Shown here: positions 53,205-64,000 of the stretch, one piece after another
Numbering within the stretch: the stretch's first letter is position 1
Layout of the letters: the number at the start of each line of letters is the position of its first letter
DNA from: Isoetes taiwanensis
Lineage: Eukaryota; Streptophyta; Lycopodiopsida; Isoetales; Isoetaceae
DNA: 64,000 nt
Assembly: GCA_021234155.1 (NCBI GenBank)
Contig: JAJEKV010000206.1
Location: forward strand, 312,001-376,000
Direction of reading: 5' to 3'
The notes under the pieces: model-generated
Databases searched by the model: none
The model's input: the letters and a program-made list of their open reading frames with translations, nothing else
What the model was told of the DNA's origin: nothing
Translations under genes and position numbers: made by a program

Positions 53205-53233
53205 GCCTTAACCATCGAACTCCGGTTAGTACA

Positions 53234-53814
53234 TGTTAGTCACATTGCCTCACAGTACGGGGACTATTCATCATCACGTCGGACCAGGTCAAGCTCAAAG
53301 ATCCTCGGTCAACCGCGGGTCCGGACATCCAAGCCTCCACGAGAGAAGACTAAGCGGCGGCCCCTTGATCAAAGCCTTTGGTACGTCAACAAGAGGCGCC
53401 CGCTCGGACAAGTAATGACCCGTCCAGCCAGCGTCGGCGTCGGCGTGATTCTAGGCACTTCAAGAGGCACCGCCAACATTCTACAAATCGGGCCTCCTTC
53501 CGAGTCGGCGCCGAGATCGGTCAGTGTCTATATTGGGCCCAAGGCCATTGTACTATATATATGAGTAGAGTTAGCTCATAAGTTTTTAGATGAGTTTTGA
53601 GTCTTGTCTCCTTTCGAGTTTTTCTCTCTATTGCGAGAGCTCATGTATTTTCATCATTGATATCAAGGAAGCTTATCATCTTTCTCTCATTTGTTTGTTC
53701 TCTTCTTTTCTTCTCTTTCGGCCAAATCCGTGACATAGTCCCCGGACACTCTTGTTAGATCCACGGGTCCTCACGGAGAGGGCTCTTCGGGAGTTCGAAC
53801 CCGGACCCCAAACA
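53234..53814 (+). repeat. 5' LTR of the Athila/Tat-like element
   Basis: It begins TGTTAGTCACATTGCCTCAC, ends ACCCCAAACA and is 581 bp long. It contains a TATA-like GTACTATATATATGAG at about 53557. It aligns along its whole length with the solo LTR at 7869-8463 and over about 280 bp with the partial 3' LTR at 63719. Differences are concentrated at CAG/CTG sites, where this copy tends to read CGG or CG. No standard primer-binding site can be read in ACATGCCCCTTTGAGAG, which follows. Confidence 0.9.
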
Positions 53815-53867
53815 ACATGCCCCTTTGAGAGGGTCTGATTTTCTCCTACATTCTTACATGCCGCCAT

Positions 53868-55640
53868 ATGCGTAAAGTAATTTCCGCCCGGAGAAGAACT
53901 CCTTTCTCGGGCGGCATCTCGCTTGGGCGCCATCGGCGTCGGAAACTGTTCGTGACATGTATGGATCTGCTTTATGACATAGAGGGAGGCCATCTTGGTC
54001 GAGGGCTCGGTCGCGCCACCCACCCCTCGTGTCGGTCTCGTCCCGGTTCCCGCCCCAAAGCGTGCAAACATTGCTCCCAACCTCGGTCCCCTCATCACTA
54101 TCGGGAGCCTTATCGGCTCAACCTTCTCAACCGTACTTTCACACCCACGAACATGCCTACATCCATCATTCTTGGGCCATACGCCTCTTCGCCCATAGAA
54201 CCATCATCTCCAGGGTGGTACCGCGGCTATCCACATGTCTCCTTTAGCCTACCGGGGGAATATCCTTTCCCTCGTTTCCCCTTTGCTCTTCCTGTTTACA
54301 ACCTTACGGATCTCAAAACCAATGCTCAGGCTGCCCGGTTTCTCAACCGCGATCACCCCTTCATCGAGGTCCGTCGGGGCACAATGCCACATCCACCTCA
54401 ACCTCAATATCCTCACTATCCGGGTTCTGTCCAGCCCGGCACTTTCACATCCACCTTTCGGACTCTAAAACCGACTTATCCCACAACCGGCAAACACGAA
54501 GGCAAACCGTTAGACCAAAGTGCTTTCGGGGCCCACATGGAAGAATTTGAGGCTCTAGCTGTCCTAAATGGTCACGGCGCAACCTCAACTGAAATTCCAC
54601 ATCTTTTCCACCACAACTGCGTGGCTCTCCTCATCAATGGCTCATGTCCAACAAAAGCCATTGGAAACAAAGATCGGTCCGAAATCGCGACCGCTTTTCT
54701 CTCTCATTCACGGGACCACGGATGATGATCAACTTCATCTCAAGCAACTCAATGAACTTCAACAAGAGCCCGCGGAGTCGCGGGATTTTGCGGATCGACT
54801 TCACATTACGCTTAGTAAGCTCAAGGAGTACCCTACCGCGAGCCGGATTTTGGTGCGGTTTCTCCAAGGACTTCCTCACGCTATTCGACTCATGACTGAA
54901 TACTGCGTCCAAAAACTTTGGAGCAGGCTATTGACCTTGTCAATCACTCAGGTCAATGTTTCCTCCCGTAGGTGGCTCTTCAAGAGCTCCGTTCATTCCA
55001 CCGTCATGGTTCCCACAAACATTCAGCCTCAACACGCTAATCCACAGTAGCGGTCAAATCACGGTGCCATATTTGCAAATATCAAGGCCATTTGGCCAAT
55101 GAGTGCAACTCCACCAATGGCCCGCCTCATTGCAAGCGATGCAACATGTGCAATCATGCCCGCGGAAGAGTGCACTCGCACTCATCCCACACCGTTCCGC
55201 AACAAAATGGTTTATCAAGTGCAAACCACACCTCAGCCACAATCGCACTATCGGCTGACCACCTCTTGGTGCAGCGTACGCCAACTCTATCAGCAGCGGG
55301 ACCAACCACGGGGATCCAACCAGCGTCCTCCTTTTGATCCTTCCAAAGCCCGGTGTTATCACTTTGTCAAGAATGGGGTCATACCACCGCGGCGTGTCCT
55401 CAACTTCCACAAGTTGAGTCCGGCTTCACGGCACAAATCGGACCACATCGGTCCGCCTCACGGCTTACCAACTCTGGCTTGCTAATGGCAAACAAGGCCC
55501 GCGACCGGTTCTTAAGAAGCCCCCACGGCGCGCCTCGGCAATCCGCTATCAACCAGCTCCAACCAATCAACCTCAATTTGGATCAACAAGCCCAAGAGGA
55601 AATTTTTCGGGCACTTAATCCTCCCGATCGGTAGTCAAAT
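53868..55640 (+). pseudogene. gypsy Gag region (Athila/Tat-like)
   Basis: The frame 53868-54725 contains a Pro-rich N-terminus and SAFGAHMEEFEALAVLNGHG; the continuation at 54568-55050 has QLHLKQLNELQQEPAESRDF and SKLKEYPTASRILVRFLQGL, the capsid helix region of retrotransposon Gag. Zinc knuckles follow in changing frames: CHICKYQGHLANEC (about 55065), a degraded CKRCNMCNHA, and CQEWGHTTAAC (about 55360-55400). The frame changes at least four times. Gag would form the particle and package RNA. Confidence 0.75.
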
Positions 55641-56186
55641 TGGGTTGGTCTAGTTTCACGCCCGGACCAAGGCATCACGTCCCTTGACTATTATTGAGGA
55701 AGGACCACGGCACGCCTTTGCGGTTGACACCATTCCTCATGAGGGGCGAAAAAAAGGTTCACTTTGCGCGACTTGGAAAAGCTCATGCCAAATGTCATGC
55801 CCAAAGTTCGCCAAAGCATTTTGAATCTCATGCAAGCTGCTGAAGGCCGCACATTGGCCAATGTTCATGCCACCACTAGAGCTCAACAAAGACAAGATAC
55901 CCCTTCAACATCTCAACCTCCACGCTCTCGGACATATCCCAATATTGCGGCCGAGGTTGACTTACTCAAAAAGTTCTTTGCTTCCACGCCACGCACTCAC
56001 GCACCCGGTGGAACCGGCCAGATCCTTTTTCTCATGTACCTCTCGAACTCCAAGAGGAGCTTGCCAAGATCAAAATTCCTTTAAGCTTGGCAACCATTTT
56101 TAAAAACTCGTCACGCTCTCAAGGACCGGTTACCACTCCCAAACTGTTTTAGTTGGGGCTGTGGCTACCTCTACACCCACCGGTCC

Positions 56187-56700
56187 ATGCAGCGGTGGGA
56201 AATCAGCAAGTCAACCATGTTCAAATCGATGGAGGTAGTGCGGTCAATCTCATCACGGATAAACTCCGCAAACAAATGGGCATCACACAACTCTTTAGGT
56301 GCCCCATATGACATCAAATTGGCTAATGGCCATATCCACGAGACCTCAAAGGCGTCACACCTATTCTTCACATCAACATTGGTGATCTCCGCTTTCCCAT
56401 GGAATTTGGAGTGTGGAAAGTTTGGCGAAGATCCGGTGACTATGAAATCTTTGGTAGGCGGACCTTTTCTCCGCCGGGCAAAGAGTATCCATTCTTGGGG
56501 CCGCGGACCAGTTAGTCATCACCGATGGTCATCTCAATGCCACCATGGACTTGCAAACAGCGGGCTCATTTTCGTTGACAATGCGGAACCCTCTCTCTCA
56601 GACACTGATTCTGAAGAAGCTCAGAATATTTATCAAGTTCAGGGCTCCACTGGCAGCGTACGCCTCTATCATCCTACCCCGAATATGCTGATCCTTGGGG
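56187..56700 (+). pseudogene. gypsy protease region
   Basis: In one frame the sequence reads VNHVQIDGGSAVNLITDKLR (about 56205-56265), matching the D-S/T/G-G active-site loop of retroelement pepsin-like proteases (here D-G-G). GAPYDIKLANGHIHE and a further DTDSEEAQNIYQVQG (about 56600) follow. The part 56560-56880 is less disturbed than its surroundings: CAG/CTG triplets are frequent and the frame is open. The protease would cut the Gag-Pol polyprotein. Confidence 0.65.
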
Positions 56701-57199
56701 AGAAATGACTTTTGATCAGGACCAGGCTGTGGCTGCCTTGCTTGACCCCTACCTGGCTCCTTGCAATCGAATCCAACGCGTTGATCACTTTTCAGATGCT
56801 GACACTCCTGCAACTCCTGTTGATGTACACGCCGTCATGAAGCAACCACTGCTAGATGACACTGAGCAACCTCTCTTTTTCACCACGCAAAGTGCCGCGC
56901 ATCGGTTATGCTCCAACCTCCGCACACATTGTCGGGATACTGAAGTCATACCCCATATTCGGACTCGAAGTCGAGATTGTGGATGTTGGCAACAATCAAC
57001 CTGTCTCGCATTCTTTGCAAACCTTAGGCTCCTTATCGTAGCAGGGCTGTCACGCTATTCAAAAATTCAAACACATTTTAGCACGGAGTTACAAAGATCT
57101 TGGGGAATCAACAAAAGCTTGGGGAACTCACCATTCCTACCAAATCGATGCCGCGACCCGATGTAGCAGCGGCGACAAGCGGCTCAACCCTAATTACGT

Positions 57200-57720
57200 G
57201 ATGATGCGTCAAGGCGAAATTGACAAACTCCTTGTGAGGTTTGATCTATGAGGTCAAACATTACGAATGGGTGAGCCCTATCGTCATTGCCCTTAAGCAC
57301 AATGGTAAGATCGGCGTGCTGTGTAGACTATCGGAAACTCAATCGGGCCCGCGGGCGTGATCATTTTCCACTTCCCTTCACGGACCAAGTTACGGAAGAA
57401 GTGGTTGGACATGAGATGTACTCCTTTATGGATGGTTTTTTCCGCTACAATCGGATCTCCATCAAAGAATCTGATCAACTCAAGACCACTTTCACCACCC
57501 CGTGGGGTCACTTTTTGCCTACAAGGTGGTTCCTTTTGGATTATCCAACTCTCCTTCAACATTTCAGCGAATCATGCTCTCAAAGGTTTTTCATGATTTC
57601 ATGAAGGAAAATCCCTTCTTGCAAATTTTTCAAGATGACTTCTACGCGCCTCTGGTTCCATGGCTGACCATTTGGATAAATTGGAACTTCGTCTTCGAAA
57701 TGTGATGAGTCAGGCATTAG
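57200..57720 (+). pseudogene. gypsy reverse transcriptase domain
   Basis: Recognisable blocks in shifting frames: VDYRKLNRARGRDHFPLPFT, DQVTEEVVGHEMYSFMDGFF, IKESDQLKTTFTTPWG, KVVPFGLSNSPSTFQRIM and NPFLQIFQDDFYAP. These are RT motifs 1 to 5; the QDDFY block carries the catalytic Asp pair. Three frames are needed over 520 bp. The sequence of motifs is that of the Athila/Tat branch. Confidence 0.85.
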
Positions 57721-57739
57721 TCTCAATCACGAGAAATGC

Positions 57740-58430
57740 ACCTTTTGGCGTCATACGGTGTTCGTTGTAGGCCATGTTGTCGAAAAGCGGGCATCACCAC
57801 CGATCCGCCAAAATCGGTTGTGTGCTCAAAGCTCAAGCACCAGCCAATATCAAAGAGACACGCTCTTTCACGGGAAAGGTCAATTATTACTCCACCTTCA
57901 TACACGGGTGGCGGACCATTGCAGATCCCATTCATAAACTCACGGGTGGCGAATCCACGGGCTTGGAATTCCAGCAAAGGAAGCCGCTTTCCAACATTTG
58001 AAGCTTTTGCTTACTCGGGCACGGTTCTTGTTCCTCCTCAATGGGACAAGCCCTTTCCGTTCATGTCGATGTCGGCGTTTGCTATTGGAGCTGTTCTTTC
58101 TCAAGAATATGATCATTAATCGATAAACCAAATCGCTCGCCCGGTAGAAAACTCAATTCTGGCGGCGCAACTATTACGCCCGCGGGCGTGAAGCTTTGGG
58201 TCTCATTTTTTACGTGTCCAACGCTTCCGTCATTACCTTTTGGGCAGTCAAATCAAGTTCTTTGTGGACCACCAAGCACTTCTCTATTTGATCAACAAAA
58301 TCCCCACGGGCGCATTGCTCGTTGGGTCCTTCTTCTCAAGAATTTGCTCCTTTTGAAATCGTTCATAAGGCTGGCAAATCTCATGTTGTTCGGATTATCT
58401 TTCCGCGCATTCCCACGGATGATCCCATAG
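57740..58430 (+). pseudogene. gypsy connection and RNase H domains
   Basis: KETRSFTGKVNYYSTFIHGW and ADPIHKLTGGEST (57845-57960) form the connection. VLVPPQWDKPFPFMSMSAFA + IGAVLSQEYDH (58020-58119) is the RNase H start; the expected 'DAS' is read as 'MSM' through a local error or mutation. VQRFRHYLLG-like sequence in shifted frame, FFVDHQALLYLINKIPTGRI and KAGKSHVVRIIFPRIPTDD complete it. Confidence 0.75.
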
Positions 58431-58789
58431 CGAGGGGTCTCGGGCGCCTTCCACGATGCTCAACTCTTTTTAGTCACGGCAACACCACATTGGTTTCATG
58501 ATTTTCAGCAGTACCTCCTCACGGTGCTCTTCCACCGGAAGATGAGGCGGCTCTCTCACATAGCGACAATCCCGTCGCCATCAATTTCTCAGGAGAGGTC
58601 CGCGTGACTACACCATGGTTCTTTGGACATCTCTACAAAAGGGTAAGGACACCATCCTTTATTTTTGTGTTCTACCTCATGAAGTTCCGGACATTGTTAG
58701 AAGCTCATCAAGGACTTCGGTGGTGGTCATTTTCATGGTGACACCACGGCGCGCAAAATCCTTCTTGCGGGTATTATTGGCCCACGCTC

Positions 58790-59480
58790 TTTAGAGATGC
58801 TCACGCCCACGCCGTGACGCGACGTGACGCTTGCCGGGTGGGGCGCCCCACGGCCCGTGGCGCTCTTCCCTTGGCGCCGGTCCATGCGCCACTTCCCCCG
58901 GCAAATGGGGAATGGACTTTGTGGGACCTATCGATCCTAGCGGCGGCACACTTTCGTGCCCGATACATTCGGTTCTCACCGACTCACGCCACCAAATGGG
59001 CGGAAGCTTGTGCACTTCCGGACAACAACTGCTGCAAGCGCATTTCGAGTCCTCTATCAACAAATTATCACGCGATTCGTACGCCCCCGGAGCTGGTCGG
59101 TGGACCGTGGTGTTCATTTCATCAATCATACTATCAAAGAGCTGACGGATTATCTCTTGATACATCATCACAAGAGCACACCTTACTATCCTCAAGGCAA
59201 TGGGTTGGCGAGAAAAGCACCAACAAAACTCGGGTCACCATTCTCAAGAAAATTTGTGGACGCTTCCCGCATGCATTGGCGGACAAAACTTCCTACTGTT
59301 CTTTGGGCCTACAATACTTGTTTCAAGATTGCTACGGGTCACACTTCTTTTAAATTGGTTTATGGTCAGGAAGCTCTCATGCCCTTTGAATACATTCTTC
59401 CAACACTCAGGTTTTCAAGCACGCTCATAATCCACGGCTGCTCTCAAAGAACGGGTCTATCAATTAGAACAGTTGGATGA
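58790..59480 (+). pseudogene. gypsy integrase core
   Basis: VGRPTARGALPLAPVHAPLP follows the zinc-finger region. The catalytic core shows KWGMDFVGPIDPSGG (first Asp), RGVHFINHTIKELTDYL (second Asp region) and, in shifted frames, TPYYPQGNGLA with the Glu helix missing one or two residues. HASFKIATGHTSFKLVYGQE + ALMPFEYILPTLR is the typical end of the core. The enzyme would insert the cDNA. Frames change at about 58900, 59100, 59200 and 59290. Confidence 0.8.
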
Positions 59481-59579
59481 ACTTGAAGGGATGCTTATAT
59501 TCGTGTTCTTCATGGACAGCGATTGCAAAAATCTTTACATGACAAAGCGTTTGAAGACAAAAACATTCAAACAAGGAGA

Positions 59580-59762
59580 TTTGGTTCTTTTTATGATTCC
59601 GGTACAAAAATTTTCCGGGTAAACTCAAGTTTAGTTGGCTTGGCCCTTATCAAATTGTTCAAGTGGTTAGACCAAGTGTTTTCCAACTCGCTGAATTAGA
59701 TGGCACTCCATTACCTACATTAGTTAATGGTTTTAGTCTCAAAGCATTTCATCCAATGTAAA
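59580..59762 (+). pseudogene. End of gypsy Pol
   Basis: GDLVLFYDSGTKIFRVNSSL in mixed frames and FSWLGPYQIVQVVRPSVFQL + AELDGTPLPTLVNG correspond to the integrase C-terminal SH3-like domain ('fsw.GPy.iv.V...v..L..ldG'). The stop at 59758-59760 ends pol. Confidence 0.75.
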
Positions 59763-59999
59763 GTGAACATCCCAACACGTAGGCAGTTCAAGAATCAAAC
59801 ACCCCGAAAGTGACTAGAAAGGCGGTAGATTATATTATAGTGGAGATTTTTTTACAAAATGTGGGCGAGCCCAGCTATTTTCCTCGGCAGGCCGCCTATA
59901 TACAAAAAGCGAGGGCTCGAGCCCTATCTACTAAGTCCTAAGAGGAAAAACCCTCTACTCGGGTTGGGCAGGAGGTGATGCGGAGGAGATGGTAGAGGT

Positions 60000-60760
60000 T
60001 CTGCACTTTCGGATCCCAAGCAGTGCGAGAACCACCTCCATCCCGTTGGTCTTGGGCCGGGATGTTCAGCCATCCGGCACACCAAATCCATCACGAATGC
60101 CACGGTTGTGGCGGCGCCAGAGATCCGAACAATTCATCTTACAAGTGATCCACTCCTCGGCGGTTCGTCGGCATGGTGCAATCTTCGTTCAAGCCGGCAC
60201 CGCCATACCGGCGCCATCGGATGCCTTCGTTTCTCGGTTCGTCTTATATAGCCAGGCGAGGAACTCCTTGTCGGCGTGGACCAATCACACAAATCGCCAA
60301 CGTGTTTGCAATGCAAGGTTTGTTTCTAATATGAGAATCTGTTCTCCGTAGCATATCTAGCCATGGTACCTTTCCCGACACATTCCTTTTAATGATATCC
60401 CACTTGAAGTTACCCGGCATTGAATGCCATTCCTTCTTTCCACGCCCGTCGAACATTAATGGATGTCCTTTGCCATCCGGTCACATCCGATCTTTCTTTC
60501 ACGTCTCATCCTCACCGATTTCATTGTTTCTCCCTTACGTTTTTGGGGACTTAGCCAAATTTTGCCTCTCAATCCCCTTCTTAGCATCTTTTGACACTGG
60601 CATCATCAGCGGTTCTGTTTTCGCACTCTTCATACCTCTTAGCCTCCAATTGTAAGCCCTAAAACAAACCTTTTCGTTCCTCTGCGCCTTCATCCTCCGT
60701 GCTTTCGACTTTTCGTCTTCCGCCTTTGGCATCTCTCTTCGATTCACGCAAATCATTCCC
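60000..60760. other. Spacer between pol and the extra ORF
   Basis: No convincing gene on either strand. The sequence 59850-59990 starts with TTTTTTTACAAAATGTGGGC, which resembles the polyadenylation-like end of a minus-strand unit, as at 46.6 kb. This could mean an antisense gene between 59.85 and 60.7 kb; the frames are too short to support it. Confidence 0.35.
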
Positions 60761-63520
60761 ATGGCTGCCCCAAGATTTTCTACACTTCAAGCCTCTTGCT
60801 CCCAAGGATCCGGCCCTTTTGCATCACGTATCCTTCTTGGCGCCCACTTTTCGGTGAAGCCCTTGTTGGTCCCGATAAAGAATTTGAGCGACACCAGCTT
60901 CTACGAATTCTCTCAAATGGAACTTCCGGCTCCAAATCACCCGATTCGGCGGTTAGTTCATCGCCAATATTGTTAATGGCCCTTAAGGGTACACACCGCT
61001 GGTCGATGGCACCACTATTTCATTGACTCAACACTTGATTTCTGAGGTATTTCATATTCCCTTGCACACTCCTTGTGTATCATGGTCTGCTATCTGAGGA
61101 TATTGATGTCACGAGTTTGGTGCACCCGCTTATCACGCCAATGTCCATCGTCGACCAATATCGACAAGCCTCATGAAACCTTTGTGAAATTTTTGCGCCA
61201 AATTCCTTGGGTATTCTATCAAGAACACCCATATCAATAAACCTTTCTATAACCTGGTCCCTTCACGCTACACACTCCAAGCACCATATAGATTGGCCCC
61301 AAATGATGTTCTATCGTCTTCTCCAAGAAATGGACGCCCGAGGGTACCACTTCCATTTTGGAAGTTTTACGTGGGAGGGCACTTTCAAGCCCTCATCCGT
61401 CATTACTTCCCTCCCACACCACCAAATTCTCATACTTCCACTCGGGCTCCCTTCCGGTCAATCACCAAGTTGGCACATCACGCCCATCTTCCCCTGGTCA
61501 TGACCCAGTCCACACTCATGTCTTGTCTCTTCCTCCGCTACACCATCCACTTCACACCATTTTTCCCAAACCTCCCAAACCGGGCAGCGGCCGGTTCCAC
61601 CACCACAACACCCTCGTCGGTTGTTGTATCGGTATCGCCCGGGATGCTCAAGGCTGCTGCTCTTAAGTTACAGGAATCCCAAGGCGGCTCTTATGGCGGG
61701 GTCCTTGGCACTCGAGGCCTCGATGCGGTACACCAAGACCTTCAAGCAAACAAGCGCCCAAGTTGCAACTTTGGAGGCCAAACTTCAAGACAAGCATGAA
61801 GCTCTCTTCGTACGGGCTCATGCGGATCTCAAAAAGTACACAAGCTCAAGTCAGCCAACTTCAGATCAGGCGGGCTCGGCTCGGTCGAAATTAGGACTCT
61901 ATTGGAGCACAACAAGTCCAAAGCCGGCTCTCACGAAAGTACCAAGGGCGCAGATATTGCTAAACTCAATGCCTTGTACTTTCGGGCTGTGTGAAAATTT
62001 CAGCACTCAAGTTCAAAATCTTTCAGCCCGGGGCGCTCAAGTTGCCTCCTTGGCGGCTCGGCTTTCTACACGGACCTCTCGGCTCACCTCTCTTCAAGAT
62101 CGAAGCTTCTGAGAGGTGCGAAAGCGAAAATACTTCGATGGCGGAGATTGCTGGTGCCGTCTCCACCAGGGGAAATCTTCCTCCAGGTCAATCCCTTCTG
62201 AAGCTTGGGTCCGTGACCCGATCCGCCCTCCTACTCGAAAAGGAAAATCGGATCCGTGATCTCGAACAACAGCTGCAAGCAAGCTATTGATCTGCTGATG
62301 AGGCTCAAGCCAAACTTGGCCTTGAGACTTCAATTCTTCACGAGAATGCCGGTGGACTTCCCGAAAAGCTCCCTCCTGCTATCATGATTATGTGGTTGCT
62401 TTCGGCGCCACCTCTTCCTTTCAAAGTGGCACGCGGTGATGGCCCTATGTAGATATCGGCGGCGATCTGATTTTTTTCATTTGGCGGAACTCTCCATTGA
62501 AGACAAAGGGTTGTGTTGTGCCCTTGTTGTCTTTGATCTCCTTGCTTGTCCGATCCGGACTTTCTCACTTTCGCGTGGTTCAGCCCATGGCTTATATCTT
62601 TCATGATTTCTATCTGGGTGATACACGGGAACACTTTGGCAATGGGCCACGCCCACTTTTCGGGGGGTGACCCCAACTGCGCAATGGGTGCTTCAGGATA
62701 ACAATCCATATCTTGCGGATCCTGCCGGACCAAAACTTTTCATCGAGGTACATGCAAGCTTGCCAATCATTTATCTCTCGGTAAGCGGAGGCTACAACAA
62801 ATTAGGAAGTATCTAGGACATCAGAAGATCTTCCCTATGCACAAGTCTATATCGCGGCACCTTCGCTGGTTACAATCGATTCTGAGGCTCTTTTGGATAG
62901 CAAGGCGGTCCCCACGGGATGGGATAGCCCTCTGTCAACTCTCGACTCTGCTTCTCTTTGGGATCGCCGGTGTCGGGCACTTGATCCGGATCTTGTCGAT
63001 CAATTCGGGGAGATGCTTTCGGAACCCACGCCCACGGGCATGGTTCCTTCTCCCTATGCTTCCACGGGCGTACCTCCACGCCCGAGGTTCTGACTTTCGA
63101 TTCGCCTTCCTTTTTGGACCAAGGTCATGGATGGTCATGCGGGCTGGACACCACCTCGGATCTCGGCCGGATCTCGGTGGGATCCACGTTTTGTTCGCCG
63201 ATCACATTGGGAAGAAGGTGCTACTACGGACAACAACACCAATTGGATCTACATTGCTAATGGCGTGGTTGGCAACGGCCCGCGGATGCGCTTCATGGTT
63301 TCAACACCTTCTTGCGAGCGCCTCCACCTCACGATCCTTACGTCCATCTTCAAGCAGGATTTTGCGCTGCCCTCAAATGCATTTTGTTAAGCTCAGAATC
63401 GGCGGCGTCCCATTTTTCATTGCAATCCAAATGCCGTCGGTGCCTTTGGCCTTCGGACTGTCTCCTCATGGAGTGTCGGTACATTTCTTCTTGACGCCCT
63501 GTTGCGCTTGAAGACATGGT
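60761..63520 (+). pseudogene. Extra ORF region behind pol, unknown function
   Basis: A start MAAPRFSTLQASCSQGSGPF at 60761 is followed, in alternating frames, by FGEALVGPDKEFERHQLLRI, VDGTTISLTQHLISEVFHIP (about 61000-61060) and FHFGSFTWEGTFKP. A Thr/Pro-rich linker and a coiled-coil-like stretch come next (TSAQVATLEAKLQDKHEALF, about 61750-61805), then an Asp-rich C-terminal part (TIDSEALLDSKAVPTGWDSP). The 'dG.ti.Lt..lI.evf.iP' segment is like that of uncharacterised plant transposon proteins found in large retrotransposons. Athila/Tat elements often have an additional (sometimes called env-like) ORF in this position. I find no signal peptide or membrane segment. Confidence 0.5.
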
Positions 63521-63708
63521 GCGCTCGTTTTCTTATTGATGCTGATCCCGCCCTTGGCCAAAACACTCCTCAAGCTCTTCAATCACGCCAAGATCTCATC
63601 AGCCGATTACCATAATGGTGCCGTCCTCACTCCCGTGAGGATCACTTTCAGACTGATGGCTTCCGCCCTCAAACGCTTCCTCCTTTTCTTCACTCGAAAA
63701 TGTCGTTT

Positions 63709-64000
63709 GGTGGGGGAGTGTTAATCTGTGCCTCCTGGTACAGGACTATTCATGCATACGTCAGACCAGGTCAAGCTCAAAGATCCTCAGTCAACCACGG
63801 GTCAGACATCCAAGCCTCCACAGAAGACTTCAAAGCAGCAGGCCACGCAATCAAAGCCTTTGGCTGTCAACAAGAGGCTTGCTTCCGGACAAGTGATGAC
63901 CCGTCAGCCAAGCGTCGGCGTTAAGCGTGATTCTAGGCACTTCAAGAGGCACCGCCAACATTCCTCGCAAATCAGGCCTCCTTCCAGGAGTCGGCACCGA
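63709..64000 (+). repeat. Polypurine tract and start of the 3' LTR
   Basis: GGTGGGGGAG (63709-63718) is the polypurine tract. TGTTAATCTGTGCCTCCTGG at 63719 starts the 3' LTR, which is cut by the window end after 282 bp. Unlike the 5' LTR, this copy keeps most CAG triplets (GTCAGACC, CCTCAGTC, AATCAGGCC), agreeing with the solo LTR at 7869. Confidence 0.9.

Larger units (their letters stand above)
46621..53233 (-). other. Unidentified element-like region with broken minus-strand ORFs
   Basis: GC content rises abruptly here. Minus-strand frames at 52627-52349, 51871-51533, 51008-50622, 50212-49841, 49772-49356, 49258-48848 and smaller ones look coding (varied, hydrophilic, similar orientation) but break at short intervals. 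Examples are FHLAAFTADSLVITGRTPFF, LPLDKWKTFEKLCVYVLTGG and DFKIGRPTWDKWWSSEHHY. No transposase, RT or LTR is recognisable. Short palindromes sit in the gaps between frames. It may be a single multi-exon gene of an unknown mobile element. Small indels, possibly sequencing errors, prevent assembly of a protein. Confidence 0.45.
53234..64000 (+). mobile_element. Athila/Tat-like Ty3/gypsy retrotransposon, incomplete at window end
   Basis: 5' LTR 53234-53814, gag 53868-55640, protease about 56200, reverse transcriptase 57200-57720, RNase H 57990-58430, integrase 58790-59480, end of pol at 59760, an extra ORF region 60760-63520, the polypurine tract GGTGGGGGAG (63709-63718) and the start of the 3' LTR at 63719. 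RT motifs of the DHFPLPF...DQ and QDDFY type place it with the Athila/Tat (OTA) branch. The reading frame changes every 100-400 bp throughout. A solo LTR of the same family lies at 7869. Confidence 0.9.

Overview
This window is nuclear DNA of a land plant. The evidence is a spliced group C plant MAP kinase gene, fragments of the plant trafficking genes SNX2 and TRS120, and a plant-type transposon load (Ty1/copia, two kinds of Ty3/gypsy, TRIM, PIF/Harbinger and LINEs). The LINE ORF1 is of the coiled-coil plus 'LNLRFVG' type rather than the zinc-knuckle type usual in flowering-plant L1 elements. That hints at a fern, lycophyte or other non-flowering lineage, but I cannot settle the species.

Layout. 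0-3 kb: a 109-bp perfect inverted repeat and a gutted Ty1/copia element with its 3' LTR. 3.5-5.3 kb: two LTR ends with tRNA-Pro primer sites, one extended over most of the tRNA, around an ORF1-bearing LINE fragment with a (TTC)n tail. 7.6-9.6 kb: broken exons of TRS120 and SNX2 in the same orientation, with a 595-bp solo LTR (TSD AAACC) between them. 11.6-16.1 kb: a nearly complete but mutated PIF/Harbinger element (Myb-like gene, an extra acidic/serine-rich ORF, DDE transposase). 16.1-26.5 kb: five LINE copies in one orientation, separated and bounded by six (GA)n/(GGGA)n tracts. 30.2-31.4 kb: the only clearly intact host gene, a two-exon MAP kinase on the minus strand. 31.4-41 kb: intergenic, with local duplications, a cluster of inverted short repeats and a complete 471-bp TRIM (TSD CCATC). 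41.9-44.85 kb: a truncated Ty3/gypsy element. 46.6-53.2 kb: a minus-strand ORF region of unknown identity with a possible ParB-like motif and a family of short palindromes. 53.234 kb to the window end: a large Athila/Tat-like Ty3/gypsy element with an extra ORF behind pol; its 3' LTR runs off the window.

How it fits together. Apart from the MAP kinase, the window is layered mobile-element debris. The most interesting system is the LINE array. Five copies between six microsatellite tracts is what a LINE that inserts into (GA)n/(TC)n microsatellites, and carries that repeat as its own 3' tail, would leave behind. The copies also share a 3'-terminal region able to form a hairpin. Separately, the 46.6-64 kb part is poor in CAG and rich in CGG relative to a related LTR elsewhere in the window and is full of small frameshifts. 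This may be a base-calling artefact of heavily methylated DNA, so coding calls there should be read with care.
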